Origin: an uncultured Pelagibacteraceae bacterium
Lineage (GTDB): Bacteria; Pseudomonadota; Alphaproteobacteria; Pelagibacterales; Pelagibacteraceae
Assembly: GCA_902589765.1 (NCBI GenBank)
Contig: CACIUF010000001.1
Location: 107,864-171,863 of the forward strand
Length of the DNA: 64,000 nt
Direction of reading: 5' to 3'
Positions 31,985-46,660 of this stretch are shown here, one piece after another. The translations under genes were made by a program, and so were the position numbers. The notes beneath the pieces were generated by a model. It did no database searches. It had not been told where the DNA came from and saw nothing but the letters and a program-made list of their open reading frames with translations. The stretch's first letter is position 1. Every line of letters begins with the position of its first letter.

Positions 31985-33652
31985 ATGAAAAAAGCTAGGG
32001 TAGGTATAATTGTTGATAACCTAAACTCATCGAAACAAATTTTTGACTTTATTACGGCGTCACAAAAATCAAATAATTATGAAGTAAGCCATATTATAAT
32101 TCAAAAAATTAGTTCAAAAAAAAATCAAAATTTTTTAGAAAAATCATCAGAGTATATAAAAAGAAGAGGTTTTAAAAAATTTTTATCTGCCGCTGGATTT
32201 AAAATGATTACCATATTAGAGTCAATGATTTTAAAGAGATTTAAAGTTTTTTCAGATTTCTTTGATGAGTATTCTCTTAAAGAATTTAATATTGAGTCAA
32301 TTGAAGTTGAACCAGAAATATCAAAAAATGGTCTTTTTTATACTTATACTGAAATTGATTTACAAAAAATTAGATCACTAAATTTAAATCTTTTAATACG
32401 TGGTGGATCTGGAATTTTAAAAGGAGAAATTTTAGAACTTTGCAAAAATGGCATAATTTCATTTCATCATGGTGATAATGATTTTTATCGTGGTGGACCG
32501 CCGGGATTTTGGGAAATAATCAATAAAGAAACAAGAACCGGATTTATAATACAAAGACTTGGAAATGAGCTTGATAATGGTGAAGTATTATTTAAAGGTT
32601 ATTTTACTACTCATTGGATTTATACAATAAATTTAATTAATCTCTTAGAAAAATCTAATATTTTTCTACATCAAACAGTTGATGAAATAACATCACATAA
32701 CCCTAAGGAAAGACTTAAATTTGAGAAAAAAACTACAGGGAAAATTTATTCAATACCTTCAGTTTATATTTTATTATCCTATTTATTTTCTACTTTAAAA
32801 AAAATTTTAATTAAGATTTTTAATAAAAATTTTTTACATAATTACAAATGGAATATTGCCTATAAATTTACGAATGAATGGCAGGGTGCAAACCTTACCC
32901 AAACAAAAATAATACCTAATCCTCCAAACAGATACCTTGCAGACCCTTTTATTATCAAAAAAGGAGATAATCACTATTGTTTTGTTGAGGATTATAATTG
33001 TAAGACTAATAAGGGTTGTATTTCTGTTTACAAAATTAATAATGATACATTCAAAGAACTGGGGGTAGTGCTAGAGGAGAATTTTCATCTTTCTTATCCA
33101 TTTTTATTTCACCACGAAAAAGAATTGTATATGTGTCCAGAAACACATGAGGCCAAAGATATAAGATTGTATAAATGTGTCGATTTTCCTCTAAAGTGGA
33201 AATTTGTTAAAACTCTAATAAAAAATGTTTCAGCAGTAGATACTAATATTTTTTATAAAGATAAAAAATGGTGGTTACTTACTACTTTATCAAATAGTTC
33301 TTTATTAGATCATAACTCTCAATTACACGTTTTTAGCTGTGAAAATATTCTTTCTGATGATTGGAAGCCTCATAAAAAAAATCCAGTAATATTTGATCCT
33401 TTTTTTGCAAGAAATGCTGGATTAATAATTGAAGATAATAATTTTTATAGAGTTTATCAAAAACCGGGTTTCAATAGATATGGTGAGTCATTGGGGGTAG
33501 CAAAAATTGAAGAATTAAATGAAGATAATTATAAAGAACAGAGTAAATTTGAGGTTTCACCTAATTTTTTAAAAGATATTGAAGGTACGCATACATACAA
33601 TTTTTCTGATGGTCTTTTAGTTTTAGACTTTTTAAAAACTTCAAAAAAATAA
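31985..33652 (+). CDS. Formyltransferase-like / glycosyl beta-propeller fusion protein
   Basis: A 555-residue protein with two parts. Residues about 100-215 resemble the catalytic core of formyl-tetrahydrofolate-dependent transferases: ISFHHGDNDFYRGGPPGFWEI corresponds to the His-containing NIHxSLLPxYRG motif, and RLGNELDNGEVL contains the expected aspartate. From about residue 290 the sequence resembles the five-bladed propeller found at the N-terminus of plant glucosamine inositolphosphorylceramide transferases and in bacterial surface-sugar enzymes (RYLADPFI, SYPFLF, WWLLTTL). No signal peptide. I infer a surface polysaccharide-modifying role. It lies between lpd and priA with a new codon mix, suggesting insertion into core operons. 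Functional call is tentative. Confidence 0.6.
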   Translation: MKKARVGIIVDNLNSSKQIFDFITASQKSNNYEVSHIIIQKISSKKNQNFLEKSSEYIKRRGFKKFLSAAGFKMITILESMILKRFKVFSDFFDEYSLKEFNIESIEVEPEISKNGLFYTYTEIDLQKIRSLNLNLLIRGGSGILKGEILELCKNGIISFHHGDNDFYRGGPPGFWEIINKETRTGFIIQRLGNELDNGEVLFKGYFTTHWIYTINLINLLEKSNIFLHQTVDEITSHNPKERLKFEKKTTGKIYSIPSVYILLSYLFSTLKKILIKIFNKNFLHNYKWNIAYKFTNEWQGANLTQTKIIPNPPNRYLADPFIIKKGDNHYCFVEDYNCKTNKGCISVYKINNDTFKELGVVLEENFHLSYPFLFHHEKELYMCPETHEAKDIRLYKCVDFPLKWKFVKTLIKNVSAVDTNIFYKDKKWWLLTTLSNSSLLDHNSQLHVFSCENILSDDWKPHKKNPVIFDPFFARNAGLIIEDNNFYRVYQKPGFNRYGESLGVAKIEELNEDNYKEQSKFEVSPNFLKDIEGTHTYNFSDGLLVLDFLKTSKK

Positions 33653-33693
33653 AACTAAATAATAAATATTTATAAGTTGTTATATAATAAACT

Positions 33694-35649
33694 ATGCGAT
33701 TTCCGATTCTTTTGCCTAATATTTTTAATTATCCTTTTACATATGAAAGTAACTTAAATTTAAGTGTAGGAGATTTTGTAGAGGTACCATTTGGTACTTC
33801 AAAAAAGATTGGCGTTGTATGGAATGAATTTGAAAAAAAAAACGAAAAAAATTTTAAGATAAAAAAAATAATTAAGAAACTAGACATTCCAAAACTAAAT
33901 ATAAAAACTTTAAATTTCTTAAACTGGTTTTCAGAATACAATCTTATATCTAAGGGTATGGCTTTAAAAATGACTTTGTTAAGTGGCAAACCTATTGGGA
34001 AATTTGAAGATAAATTTTATAAAGTATTTCAAATTGAAAAAAAAAAAAATTTATATCGGCTAACAAAGGATCAGAAAGTCTCTCTAAATGAAATAAATAA
34101 TTCAAATCAAAATTTTAATGTTCATGTGTTGCAAGGTACTACTGGATCTGGAAAAACAATAGTTTATTTTGAAGCCTTAAAAGTTATTTTAAAAAAAGGT
34201 TATCAAGGTTTAATTATGTTACCAGAGATTGGTTTAACCAACCAATTTGAAAAAAAATTTTTAGAATTTTTTGGTATAGAGCCGGCAATCTGGCATTCTG
34301 GTATTTCAAAAAAAAATAAAGAAATAATTTGGAGCGGTATAGTAACAGGAAAAATAAAAGTCGTTATTGGTGCTAGATCTGCACTTTTTTTACCATTTAA
34401 AAAATTAGGATTAATAATCGTCGATGAGGAACACGATCAGTCATACAAACAAGATGAAGGTGTAATTTATAATGCACGTGATATGGCAATTTCAAGGGCA
34501 TCTTTTGAGAATATACCCGTAAATTTAATAACAGCTGTTCCATCAGTTGAGACTTTTCAGAATATAAAAAAAAAAAAATATAAATTATCAAAGCTAGAAA
34601 ATAGATATCAAAACGCATCTCTGCCTAACTATGAAATAATTGATTTAAATAATGCTAAGATGGAAAAACAATCTTGGATATCAAATGAAATTATTGAAAA
34701 AGTAAATATTCATTTAAAAAAAAAAGATCAAATTTTATTTTTCTTAAATAGAAGAGGATTTTCACCTAATGTGCTATGTAAAAAATGTTATGATTCATTT
34801 TCATGTCCAAATTGTTCTATAAATCTAGTTTACCATAAGAGAAAAGGAAATTTATTATGTCATTATTGTGGATACAAAACTCATTTAGAAAGAAATTGTA
34901 AAAAAGATGGAAAATGTGAATTTATATTTAGTGGTCCGGGTGTAGAGAGAATTTCTGAGGAAGTAAAAAAAAAATTTCCTAATAAAATAGTAGAAATTTT
35001 TTCTAGTGACACTATGAATAAAAAAAGTTCAAAAGATAAGTTAGAAAAAATTGCAAATAATGAAATTGAAATTTTAGTTGGCACTCAATTAATTTCAAAG
35101 GGGTTTCATTTTCCAAATTTAAATTGCATTGTAGTAATAGATATTGATTTATCATCTAATGGTCATGATCTAAGAAGTGCAGAAAAAAATTTACAACTCT
35201 ATCACCAATTGTCGGGCAGAGCGGGCAGAACTGGAAAATCAGCCACAATTTATTTTCAATCTTATAATATAAATAACAATATGATTTCAGATATTACTAA
35301 TAAAAATCCCGAAAATTTTCTGGAAAAGGAAATTAAAATTAGAAAAATAAATAACCTTCCTCCATTTCAAAGATTTATCTCTTTAATTTTGACTGGTGAC
35401 AATGAAAATAAATTAGAAACAGAGGCCTTAAGATTTAAATTATTTTTAGAAAATAAGATTAGCGGAAAAATATTAGGTCCAGTGAATGCGCCAATATTTA
35501 GATTGAAGAGAAAATATCGTGTTAGGCTTTTAATAAGAGGGCTTAAAACATTAAAGTTACAGAATTCATTAGCAAAGTTAATACCAAAATATAAATTTAC
35601 CCCAGGAATAAAACTTTCAGTTGATGTTGATCCAATAAGCTTCAATTAA
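33694..35649 (+). CDS. priA: Primosomal protein N' (replication restart helicase PriA)
   Basis: A 3'-5' DNA helicase that reloads the replisome at stalled forks. The 651-residue protein is shorter than the roughly 730 of E. coli. It has the N-terminal DNA-binding fold (PFTYES, VEVPFG), Walker A in QGTTGSGKTIVYFEAL, IIVDEEHDQSYKQ, the QLISKGFHFPNL segment and QLSGRAGRTGK. Four cysteine pairs form the zinc module, but the fourth pair is spaced CKKDGKC (five residues between) instead of the usual two. Position before atpH is standard in alphaproteobacteria. Confidence 0.95.
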   Translation: MRFPILLPNIFNYPFTYESNLNLSVGDFVEVPFGTSKKIGVVWNEFEKKNEKNFKIKKIIKKLDIPKLNIKTLNFLNWFSEYNLISKGMALKMTLLSGKPIGKFEDKFYKVFQIEKKKNLYRLTKDQKVSLNEINNSNQNFNVHVLQGTTGSGKTIVYFEALKVILKKGYQGLIMLPEIGLTNQFEKKFLEFFGIEPAIWHSGISKKNKEIIWSGIVTGKIKVVIGARSALFLPFKKLGLIIVDEEHDQSYKQDEGVIYNARDMAISRASFENIPVNLITAVPSVETFQNIKKKKYKLSKLENRYQNASLPNYEIIDLNNAKMEKQSWISNEIIEKVNIHLKKKDQILFFLNRRGFSPNVLCKKCYDSFSCPNCSINLVYHKRKGNLLCHYCGYKTHLERNCKKDGKCEFIFSGPGVERISEEVKKKFPNKIVEIFSSDTMNKKSSKDKLEKIANNEIEILVGTQLISKGFHFPNLNCIVVIDIDLSSNGHDLRSAEKNLQLYHQLSGRAGRTGKSATIYFQSYNINNNMISDITNKNPENFLEKEIKIRKINNLPPFQRFISLILTGDNENKLETEALRFKLFLENKISGKILGPVNAPIFRLKRKYRVRLLIRGLKTLKLQNSLAKLIPKYKFTPGIKLSVDVDPISFN

Positions 35650-35689
35650 TCCAAAAAAACTGCTTTTTTTGATAAACGTGTTACTTGAA

Positions 35690-35701
35690 GACCAATTGGT
35701 C
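35690..35701. promoter_or_regulatory. Perfect 12-base palindrome before the ATP synthase genes
   Basis: GACCAATTGGTC is a perfect inverted repeat in the 109-base gap between priA and atpH, 57 bases before the atpH start. It could be an operator for a dimeric regulator or chance. Nothing else structured is seen in this gap, apart from an A/T-rich stretch that may hold the atp promoter. Confidence 0.3.
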
Positions 35702-35758
35702 ATATGTTAATTAACTCGAGAATTATTAATAAATCTTCAATATTTAATAGGTATAAAT

Positions 35759-36316
35759 TTGAGTAAAAATAAAGAATTTTCCAGCACCTCAGCTAGTAGA
35801 TATTCTTTGGCTTTATACGAGCTTGCCGAAGAAGCAAATTTACTTTCACAAATCGAGGAAAATTCTGTGGCATATTTAAGTTTAATCGATCAAAGCAAAG
35901 AATTTAACAGTTTTTTAAAAGACCCCACTTTAGGTCAAAATATTCTAACAAACATTAATAATAAGATTTCTAATAGCTTCAAATTAGAAAATTTATTTAA
36001 AAATTTTTTAAATTTTTTGATTTTAAAAAGAAGATATTTTTATACTGAAAAAATTCTAAAAAGTTTTATTGAAATATGTTCAGAGAAAAGAGGTGAGTTA
36101 AAAGCCGAAATTAAATCTGCAAAATCCTTAACTCAAGATGAGATTAAAAAAATTACAGATGAGTTATCCAATAATTTTAAATCAAAGATTAAATTGAATT
36201 ATAAACAAGATGAAAGTTTAATTGGAGGTTTGATCGTGCAAGTTGGAAGTACTATGATTGATACTTCTATAAAAAGTAAATTACAACAAATTGAAAATAG
36301 AATGATAGAGGCATAA
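35759..36316 (+). CDS. atpH: ATP synthase subunit delta
   Basis: Peripheral-stalk subunit that ties F1 to the membrane sector; 185 residues. Identified by its place before atpA, by [23 protein letters not shown] at the start, and by the conserved C-terminal [29 protein letters not shown]. It starts with TTG. One base separates it from atpA. The Fo genes (atpI, B, E, F) are not here, consistent with the split F1/Fo loci of alphaproteobacteria. Confidence 0.95.
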   Translation: MSKNKEFSSTSASRYSLALYELAEEANLLSQIEENSVAYLSLIDQSKEFNSFLKDPTLGQNILTNINNKISNSFKLENLFKNFLNFLILKRRYFYTEKILKSFIEICSEKRGELKAEIKSAKSLTQDEIKKITDELSNNFKSKIKLNYKQDESLIGGLIVQVGSTMIDTSIKSKLQQIENRMIEA

Positions 36317-36317
36317 T

Positions 36318-37853
36318 ATGGATATAAATCCCTCAGAAGTCACAAAAATATTAAAAGAACAAATCAAAAATTTTGGTGAAAAGGCTGAAATTTCTGAGGT
36401 TGGTCAAGTTTTGTCAGTTGGAGATGGTATAGCAAGAATTTATGGCTTAGACAATGTCCAGGCTGGTGAAATGGTAGAATTTTCTGATGGATCCAAAGGT
36501 ATGGCTTTAAATTTGGAAAGTGAAAATGTAGGTGTTGTAATTTTTGGAGATGATCGAAACATTAAAGAGGGAGATGTAGTAAAAAGAACGGGAAGTATTG
36601 TTGATACCCCTGTTGGAAAAGAATTATTAGGAAGAGTCGTTGACGGGTTGGGAAATCCAATTGATGGAAAAGGACCATTAGATAAAAGTGTTAAAAAAAG
36701 TAGAGTTGAAGTTAAGGCTCCCGGTATTATTCCAAGACAGTCTGTAAGTGAACCAATGCAAACAGGTTTAAAATCAATTGATAGTCTAGTTCCAATTGGA
36801 AGAGGTCAACGAGAATTAATTATTGGAGATCGTCAAACTGGCAAAACTGCAGTTGCAGTTGACACAATCATCAACCAAAAAAAGATTAATGAGTCTGGAG
36901 ATGAAAAACAAAAACTTTACTGTATTTATGTTGCGGTTGGTCAAAAAAGATCAACGGTAAGACAAATTCAAAAAACTTTAGAAGAGGCTGGTGCAATGGA
37001 ATATACAACTATAGTAGCAGCAACAGCATCGGATTCAGCTCCACTTCAATTTTTGGCTCCTTACACGGGGTGTGCAATGGGAGAATATTTTAGAGATAAT
37101 GGAATGCATGCTCTAATTATTTATGATGATTTATCAAAGCAAGCAGTTGCCTACCGGCAAATGTCATTGATCTTAAGAAGACCACCAGGCAGAGAAGCAT
37201 ACCCAGGCGATGTATTTTATCTTCATAGTAGATTACTGGAAAGGGCTGCTAAATTAAGCGATGAACACGGTGGAGGTTCATTAACGGCTCTTCCTATTAT
37301 TGAAACCCAAGGTGGAGACGTTTCTGCTTATATTCCAACTAATGTAATTTCAATTACTGATGGACAAATTTTTTTAGAAACTGAGTTATTTAACCAAGGT
37401 ATAAGACCAGCGATTAATGTCGGATTATCTGTTTCTAGGGTTGGTTCAGCTGCGCAAACAAAAGCTATGAAAAAAGTATCAGGATCAATGAAACTCGAAT
37501 TGGCACAATATAGAGAAATGGCAGCTTTTGCTCAATTTGGATCTGATTTAGATGCCTCAACTCAACAGCTTTTAAATAGAGGATCGAAATTAACTGAGTT
37601 ATTAAAACAGAAACAATATTCACCAATGACTGTTGCTGAACAGGTGATATCTGTATTTTGTGGAGTAAAGGGATATTTAGACGATATTGATTTAAAAGAT
37701 ATTGCTGACTTTGAGAATAGAATTATTGAACGATGTAAATCTGATAAACCAGAGTTAATACAATCTATTCTAAGTTCTGGTAAGTTAGAGGAAGAAACTG
37801 AAAAAACTTTAATTGAAGTAATTACTAATCTTAAGAAAAACTTTAAATCTTAA
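36318..37853 (+). CDS. atpA: ATP synthase subunit alpha
   Basis: Non-catalytic nucleotide-binding subunit of F1, 511 residues. Motifs: [37 protein letters not shown], Walker [14 protein letters not shown], the [15 protein letters not shown] segment and the family signature [17 protein letters not shown]. Standard length, no oddities. Confidence 0.98.
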   Translation: MDINPSEVTKILKEQIKNFGEKAEISEVGQVLSVGDGIARIYGLDNVQAGEMVEFSDGSKGMALNLESENVGVVIFGDDRNIKEGDVVKRTGSIVDTPVGKELLGRVVDGLGNPIDGKGPLDKSVKKSRVEVKAPGIIPRQSVSEPMQTGLKSIDSLVPIGRGQRELIIGDRQTGKTAVAVDTIINQKKINESGDEKQKLYCIYVAVGQKRSTVRQIQKTLEEAGAMEYTTIVAATASDSAPLQFLAPYTGCAMGEYFRDNGMHALIIYDDLSKQAVAYRQMSLILRRPPGREAYPGDVFYLHSRLLERAAKLSDEHGGGSLTALPIIETQGGDVSAYIPTNVISITDGQIFLETELFNQGIRPAINVGLSVSRVGSAAQTKAMKKVSGSMKLELAQYREMAAFAQFGSDLDASTQQLLNRGSKLTELLKQKQYSPMTVAEQVISVFCGVKGYLDDIDLKDIADFENRIIERCKSDKPELIQSILSSGKLEEETEKTLIEVITNLKKNFKS

Positions 37854-37860
37854 TTATTTT

Positions 37861-40156
<2,296 letters not shown>

Positions 40157-40157
<1 letters not shown>

Positions 40158-40549
40158 TGAGTGATGAATTTAAAATAGAAATAGTTAATCCAGAGAAATC
40201 CTTCTTATCAAAAGAGGATGTTAATGAGGTAGTTGTTCCTGCATTTGAAGGAGAAATGGGGATACTAAAAGATCATATTTCTATAATTTCATTTTTAAAA
40301 CCAGGTATTATTACCATTCAAGCAAAATCTGGGGAAGAAAAGTATTATGTTGAGGATGGAATTATCGAATTTAAAAATAACACTTTATCCATTTTAACTA
40401 GTTACATCCTCAATTTAAAAGACATTGAGAAAAATAAGTTACAGGAATTATTAAAAAATGCTGAGGAAGAATCTAATAAACCAGAAATTAGTGATCAATT
40501 GAAATATTTGGCTGATCAAAAAGTTGAAACTTTAAAGTCCATCAATTAA
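40157..40549 (+). CDS. atpC: ATP synthase subunit epsilon
   Basis: Rotor/regulatory subunit, 130 residues. The N-terminal beta-sandwich is visible in EIVNPEKSFL and VVPAFEGEMGILKDHISIISFLKPGII; a short two-helix C-terminal part follows. It converges on rppH and overlaps its end by 8 bases, leaving no hairpin terminator for the atp operon. Confidence 0.95.
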
Positions 40550-41018
40550 TTATTATTTTTATTTTTTCTTTAAGTTCTTTATACACATGATATTTAAAAT
40601 CCACTACCACTTCAGTTATTTTATCTAATTCAATCCATTTCCACGCTAAAAATTCTGGTTTATTTGTTTTTATATTTATATCTTCATCTTTACCCAGGTA
40701 TCTCATTAAAAACCATTTTTGTTTTTGTCCCTTATATTTACCTTTCCAAATAATACCCAATAAATTTTTGGGTAGCTCGTAGGTTATTGTGCCTTCAATT
40801 TCTCTTACAAGTTCTACATTTTTGATACTAGTCTCTTCCTCTAATTCTCTATAAGCAGCAGCTAAAAAATCTTCTCCGTCATCTACCCCACCTTGTGGCA
40901 TTTGCCAAAAATTTTTTGGATTATCTATTCGTTTTGCTACAAAAACTTTATTCTCCTTGTTAAGGACAACAATTCCCACTCCACTTCTAAGTGGCAGATT
41001 TCTGAATTTTTCTTCCAT
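40542..41018 (-). CDS. rppH: RNA pyrophosphohydrolase (Nudix)
   Basis: Removes pyrophosphate from the 5' end of mRNAs, or hydrolyses dinucleoside polyphosphates. The 158-residue Nudix protein starts with NLPLRSGVGIVVLNKE, contains WQMPQGGVDDGEDFLAAAYREL continuing into EEETSI (Nudix box, with Ser where the consensus has Gly), and a C-terminal LAWKWIEL. It lies directly after the ctpA-type protease gene on the same strand. Confidence 0.92.
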   Translation of the reverse strand: MEEKFRNLPLRSGVGIVVLNKENKVFVAKRIDNPKNFWQMPQGGVDDGEDFLAAAYRELEEETSIKNVELVREIEGTITYELPKNLLGIIWKGKYKGQKQKWFLMRYLGKDEDINIKTNKPEFLAWKWIELDKITEVVVDFKYHVYKELKEKIKIIIN

Positions 41019-41019
41019 A

Positions 41020-42147
41020 TTAGCCTTTTAGAAGTTTAATGGCGTATTTTAACTGATTGTCAGTTTCAGTTTTGATTCTGAAATCATCGTTTTCCTCATC
41101 GATTTCTATATCTGGAGATACACCAACTTCAGAAATAGATTTTCCAGAAGGAAGATAATATTTTGCCACTGTGAGCCTAATTGCCCCATCATTTTTAAGG
41201 GGGATGATAGATTGCACCGAACCTTTACCATAACTATTTTCACCTAATAAAATTGCTCTTTTGTGATCTTTAAGAGCACCCGCAACTATCTCTGACGCTG
41301 AAGCTGATCCATAGTTAATAAGAACAATCAAGATTTTTCCATTTGTAAGGTCACCCTTTTTTGCAAACCATTTTCTATTTTCAGAAGGCTTTCTACTTTT
41401 TGTAGATACGATCTCTCCATTATCTAGGAAAAAGTCGGAGATTTTTATTGCTTGAGAAAGTAGTCCGCCAGGATTGTTTCTTAGATCTAAAATGTAGGAC
41501 TTAACATCTTTATTTTTTTCTAATTTTTTAATTTCTCTTTCTATTTGTTTGCCACTATTTTCATTAAACGAGGTTAGTCTTAAATAACCTATGCTTTTAT
41601 CTAAAATGTCAGCTTTAACAGATTGAATTTGTATAATTTCTCTTACAACATTAAATATTAAAGCTTTTCTCTCTCCACGTCTTCGAATTGTAAGTTCAAT
41701 TCCTGACCCAACTGACCCCCTCATTAAATCCACAGCTTCACTGAGAGATTTGCCCTGAACTTGAACATCATTAATTTTGACAATATAGTCGCCTGCTTTA
41801 ATCCCTGCTCTAGATGCTGGCGTGTCATCTATAGGAGAAATAACTTTTACAACACCTGACTCCATACTCACCTCAATACCAAGACCCCCAAATTCACCAC
41901 TGGTCTCAGTCTGCATTTCATTAAATATTTCTGGAGACATGTATGCCGAGTAAGGATCCAGGGATTGTAGAAGGCCATTGATTGCAGAATCCATACTCTC
42001 AGATTGATTAATTTCATCTACATATTCTTTATTGATTTTTTCAAGCACTTCTCCAAATAAATCAATTTTTTTGTAAATATCATTTTCAGCAGAATTGACA
42101 TGCTGAAACAGAAAACAAAATAAAAATAATGTTAATACTTTTTTCAT
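41020..42147 (-). CDS. ctpA: Carboxyl-terminal processing protease (S41)
   Basis: A periplasmic tail-specific protease, 375 residues. It has a signal peptide (MKKVLTLFLFCFLFQHVNSA), a PDZ domain (about 75-160; GGLGIEVSMESGVVKVISPI), and the Ser-Lys dyad in NYGSASASEIVAGALKDHKRA and GENSYGKGSVQSIIPL. Length is shorter than the roughly 440 of most alphaproteobacterial CtpA. The start shares one base with the rsfS stop. Confidence 0.95.
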   Translation of the reverse strand: MKKVLTLFLFCFLFQHVNSAENDIYKKIDLFGEVLEKINKEYVDEINQSESMDSAINGLLQSLDPYSAYMSPEIFNEMQTETSGEFGGLGIEVSMESGVVKVISPIDDTPASRAGIKAGDYIVKINDVQVQGKSLSEAVDLMRGSVGSGIELTIRRRGERKALIFNVVREIIQIQSVKADILDKSIGYLRLTSFNENSGKQIEREIKKLEKNKDVKSYILDLRNNPGGLLSQAIKISDFFLDNGEIVSTKSRKPSENRKWFAKKGDLTNGKILIVLINYGSASASEIVAGALKDHKRAILLGENSYGKGSVQSIIPLKNDGAIRLTVAKYYLPSGKSISEVGVSPDIEIDEENDDFRIKTETDNQLKYAIKLLKG

Positions 42148-42497
42148 TATATAATTAATTTTTCTTTAGGTATTAGTTCGGACCACATTTTTTCAAGTTC
42201 ATAAAATTTTCTTTTTTCTGGGTGAAAAATATGAACAATTAAGTCTATACCATCAATTAATTTCCACTCACTACTATCTGTGCCCTCAATTTTTGAATTT
42301 TTTATGCCATTATCTTTAAATTTTTCCAATACTTGCTCAGATAAAGATTGTATGTGTCTAGATGAAGTGCCACTCGCAATAATCATAAAATCAGCCATAG
42401 AACTTTTGTCTTTAAGATCTATGCTTATTATGTCTTGAGCCTTGTTAATATCCAATGTTTTGATGATAGAATTTTTAAGATCTGAAATTTTATCCAT
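42147..42497 (-). CDS. rsfS: Ribosome silencing factor
   Basis: A 116-residue Iojap/RsfS protein that binds L14 and blocks subunit joining during starvation. Conserved segments: KAQDIISIDLKDKSSMADFMIIASGTSSRHIQSL and EGTDSSEWKLIDGIDLIVHIFHPEKRKFYELEKMW. It follows nadD, the usual neighbour, and overlaps the downstream protease gene by one base. Confidence 0.96.
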   Translation of the reverse strand: MDKISDLKNSIIKTLDINKAQDIISIDLKDKSSMADFMIIASGTSSRHIQSLSEQVLEKFKDNGIKNSKIEGTDSSEWKLIDGIDLIVHIFHPEKRKFYELEKMWSELIPKEKLII

Positions 42498-42514
42498 TAA
42501 TTAATTTTAGACTA

Positions 42515-43036
42515 TCAAATTTTCCTTAATTGAGAAGACGAAATATTGACTTTATTAAAATAAACAAATTTAAATTTCTCACTTTTAAGGGTTTTATATG
42601 TCTTTGAATTTAATGATTTTTTCTTATATCCATATCTATCAAAAACTAAGATATTACATTTTTCTGAAATCTGTTTCCACTTATGCCATTTATGGAAATT
42701 AACTAAATTATCTGCACCCATTAAGAAAAAAATTTCATTTTTTTTATTTTTATTGAAGTAATTAATTAAATTTATTGTTTTATTTGATTTAATTTTATTT
42801 TCATAAAATTTGACCTCAATAAATTTATTTTTTTTAATAATCTTTTTACATCCTTTAATTCTAGATTGCAGGCTTAAAGAACTTTTTATTTTAAAAGGAT
42901 TTTTTTTTGTAATGGCCCATATAATCTTTTCAAGTTTAAATCTTTTTACTGCTTCTTTAGATATAGCTAGATGACCATTGTGAGCAGGATCAAATGAGCC
43001 ACCTAAAATTCCAATTCTTTTTTTTTTCAAATTCAA
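42515..43036 (-). CDS. nadD: Nicotinate-nucleotide adenylyltransferase
   Basis: Makes nicotinate adenine dinucleotide from nicotinate mononucleotide and ATP. The 173-residue protein has the nucleotidyltransferase motif GILGGSFDPAHNGHLAI with HNGH, GADNLVNFHKW, and SSSQLR near the end. It is about 20-30 residues shorter than most NadD and ends immediately after the SSSQLR motif, so the final helix is trimmed. It starts one base after proA. Confidence 0.92.
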   Translation of the reverse strand: MNLKKKRIGILGGSFDPAHNGHLAISKEAVKRFKLEKIIWAITKKNPFKIKSSLSLQSRIKGCKKIIKKNKFIEVKFYENKIKSNKTINLINYFNKNKKNEIFFLMGADNLVNFHKWHKWKQISEKCNILVFDRYGYKKKSLNSKTYKTLKSEKFKFVYFNKVNISSSQLRKI

Positions 43037-43037
43037 A

Positions 43038-44287
43038 TTACTTCCTCACTTGGCCTTTGCTGGTGACTTGATACTTATAGGAAATAAGTTGATTAAGTCC
43101 TACGGGACCTCTAGGTGGAAGTGTGTTGGTTGAAATTCCCACCTCACCACCAAACCCAAATTCACCTCCATCTGCAAATTGTGTTGAAGTATTGTGCATG
43201 GCTATTGAACTTTTTACCTCATTTAAAAATTTTTTTGCTGATTTTTTGTTTTGAGTAATAATACAATCCGTATGCATAGTTCCGTATTTGTTAATATGCG
43301 CTATAGCTTCATCTATATTTTTTACCGATTTAACAGATACAACAGGTGACAAATATTCTTTTGACCAATCTTTTATTGAAGCTTTCTGAATTTTTTTATC
43401 ATAAAGTTTTCTTATCTTATTATCACCAATAATTTTACATCCATTTTCTTCCAAATTTTTTAAAATATTATTTCCAAATTTTTTGATTATTTTTTCGTGT
43501 AAAAGAATTGTTTCGGTTGCTCCACATATTGCGGTATTTCTCATTTTAGCATTTTCCACTATTTTATTTGCAATCTTAGGATTTGCATTTTTATCTACAT
43601 AAGAATGACAAACACCTTCCAAATGACCAATTGTTGGAACAGATGACAAATCCTGTACCTTTTTAACTAAACCTTTCCCACCTCTTGGAATTATTACATC
43701 AATAAATTTACTCATTTTTTGTAGAAGAAAATCAACAACACTTCTTTTTTTAAGATTTAAAAACTGAACAAAATTTTCATCAACATTATTTTTCTTTAGT
43801 GATTTTCTAAAGAATTTTGTGAGAATAAGATTAGAATAATAAGCTTCAGATCCACCTTTTAAAATGACGGCATTCCCAGACTTAAAACATAAAGATGCAA
43901 CATCTGCTGTAACATTGGGTCTACTTTCGTATATAACGCCAATTACACCAATAGGTATAGATACTTTTGATATTACCAAACCATTTGGCCTTTTCCACTT
44001 TTCTAAAATGACATTTACAGGATCCCTTAAACTAATAATTTTTTTTATAGAATTAGTTATCGCAATTATTTTTTTGTCATTTAATATCAACCTTTGGATT
44101 AAATTATTTTTAATACCTTTTTTGTAGGCATTCTTAATATCTTTTTTATTTTCATTAATTATTAATTTTTTATTTTTTAAGATTAGAAGACGATAATCTT
44201 TTAGAACTTCATCCTTTTTCTTTGTACTTAAACTTTTATTAATAGCTTTTTTTGATTTTTTTCCGATGTCAGTTAGTAGCTTTTTCA

Positions 44288-44288
<1 letters not shown>
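43038..44288 (-). CDS. proA: Gamma-glutamyl phosphate reductase
   Basis: Second step of proline synthesis, reducing glutamyl phosphate to the semialdehyde with NADPH; 416 residues. Motifs: PIGVIGVIYESRPNVTADVASLCFKSGNAVILKGGSEA (NADP site), the catalytic Cys region NTAICGATETILLH and the C-terminal FADGGEFGFGGEVGIST. The ATG shares one base with the proB stop. Confidence 0.97.
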
Positions 44289-46376
<2,088 letters not shown>

Positions 46377-46394
46377 CTATTTTGAGTTGTAATA

Positions 46395-46649
46395 TTAATT
46401 GGGTTTTACTGAAACAAAAGTTCTGTCGGATTTTGTTTTTTTAAAAACAACTTTCCCTTTTACTACTGAAAAAATTGAGTGATCTTTACCCATACCCACA
46501 TTTTCTCCTGGAAATATCTTAGTACCTCTTTGTCTAACAATTATGTTGCCAGGAATAACATTTTGACCACCATATTTTTTTACACCAAGTCTTCTGCCGG
46601 CACTATCTCTACCGTTCCTTGATGATCCACCAGCTTTTTTCGTAGCCAT
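46395..46649 (-). CDS. rpmA: Ribosomal protein L27
   Basis: 50S protein bL27, 84 residues, with the N-terminal segment [24 protein letters not shown] that reaches the peptidyl-transferase centre, then [15 protein letters not shown] and [11 protein letters not shown]. Between rplU and obgE on the same strand; a 27-base gap to obgE. Confidence 0.98.
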   Translation of the reverse strand: MATKKAGGSSRNGRDSAGRRLGVKKYGGQNVIPGNIIVRQRGTKIFPGENVGMGKDHSIFSVVKGKVVFKKTKSDRTFVSVKPN

Positions 46650-46660
46650 ATTTTATTCCT

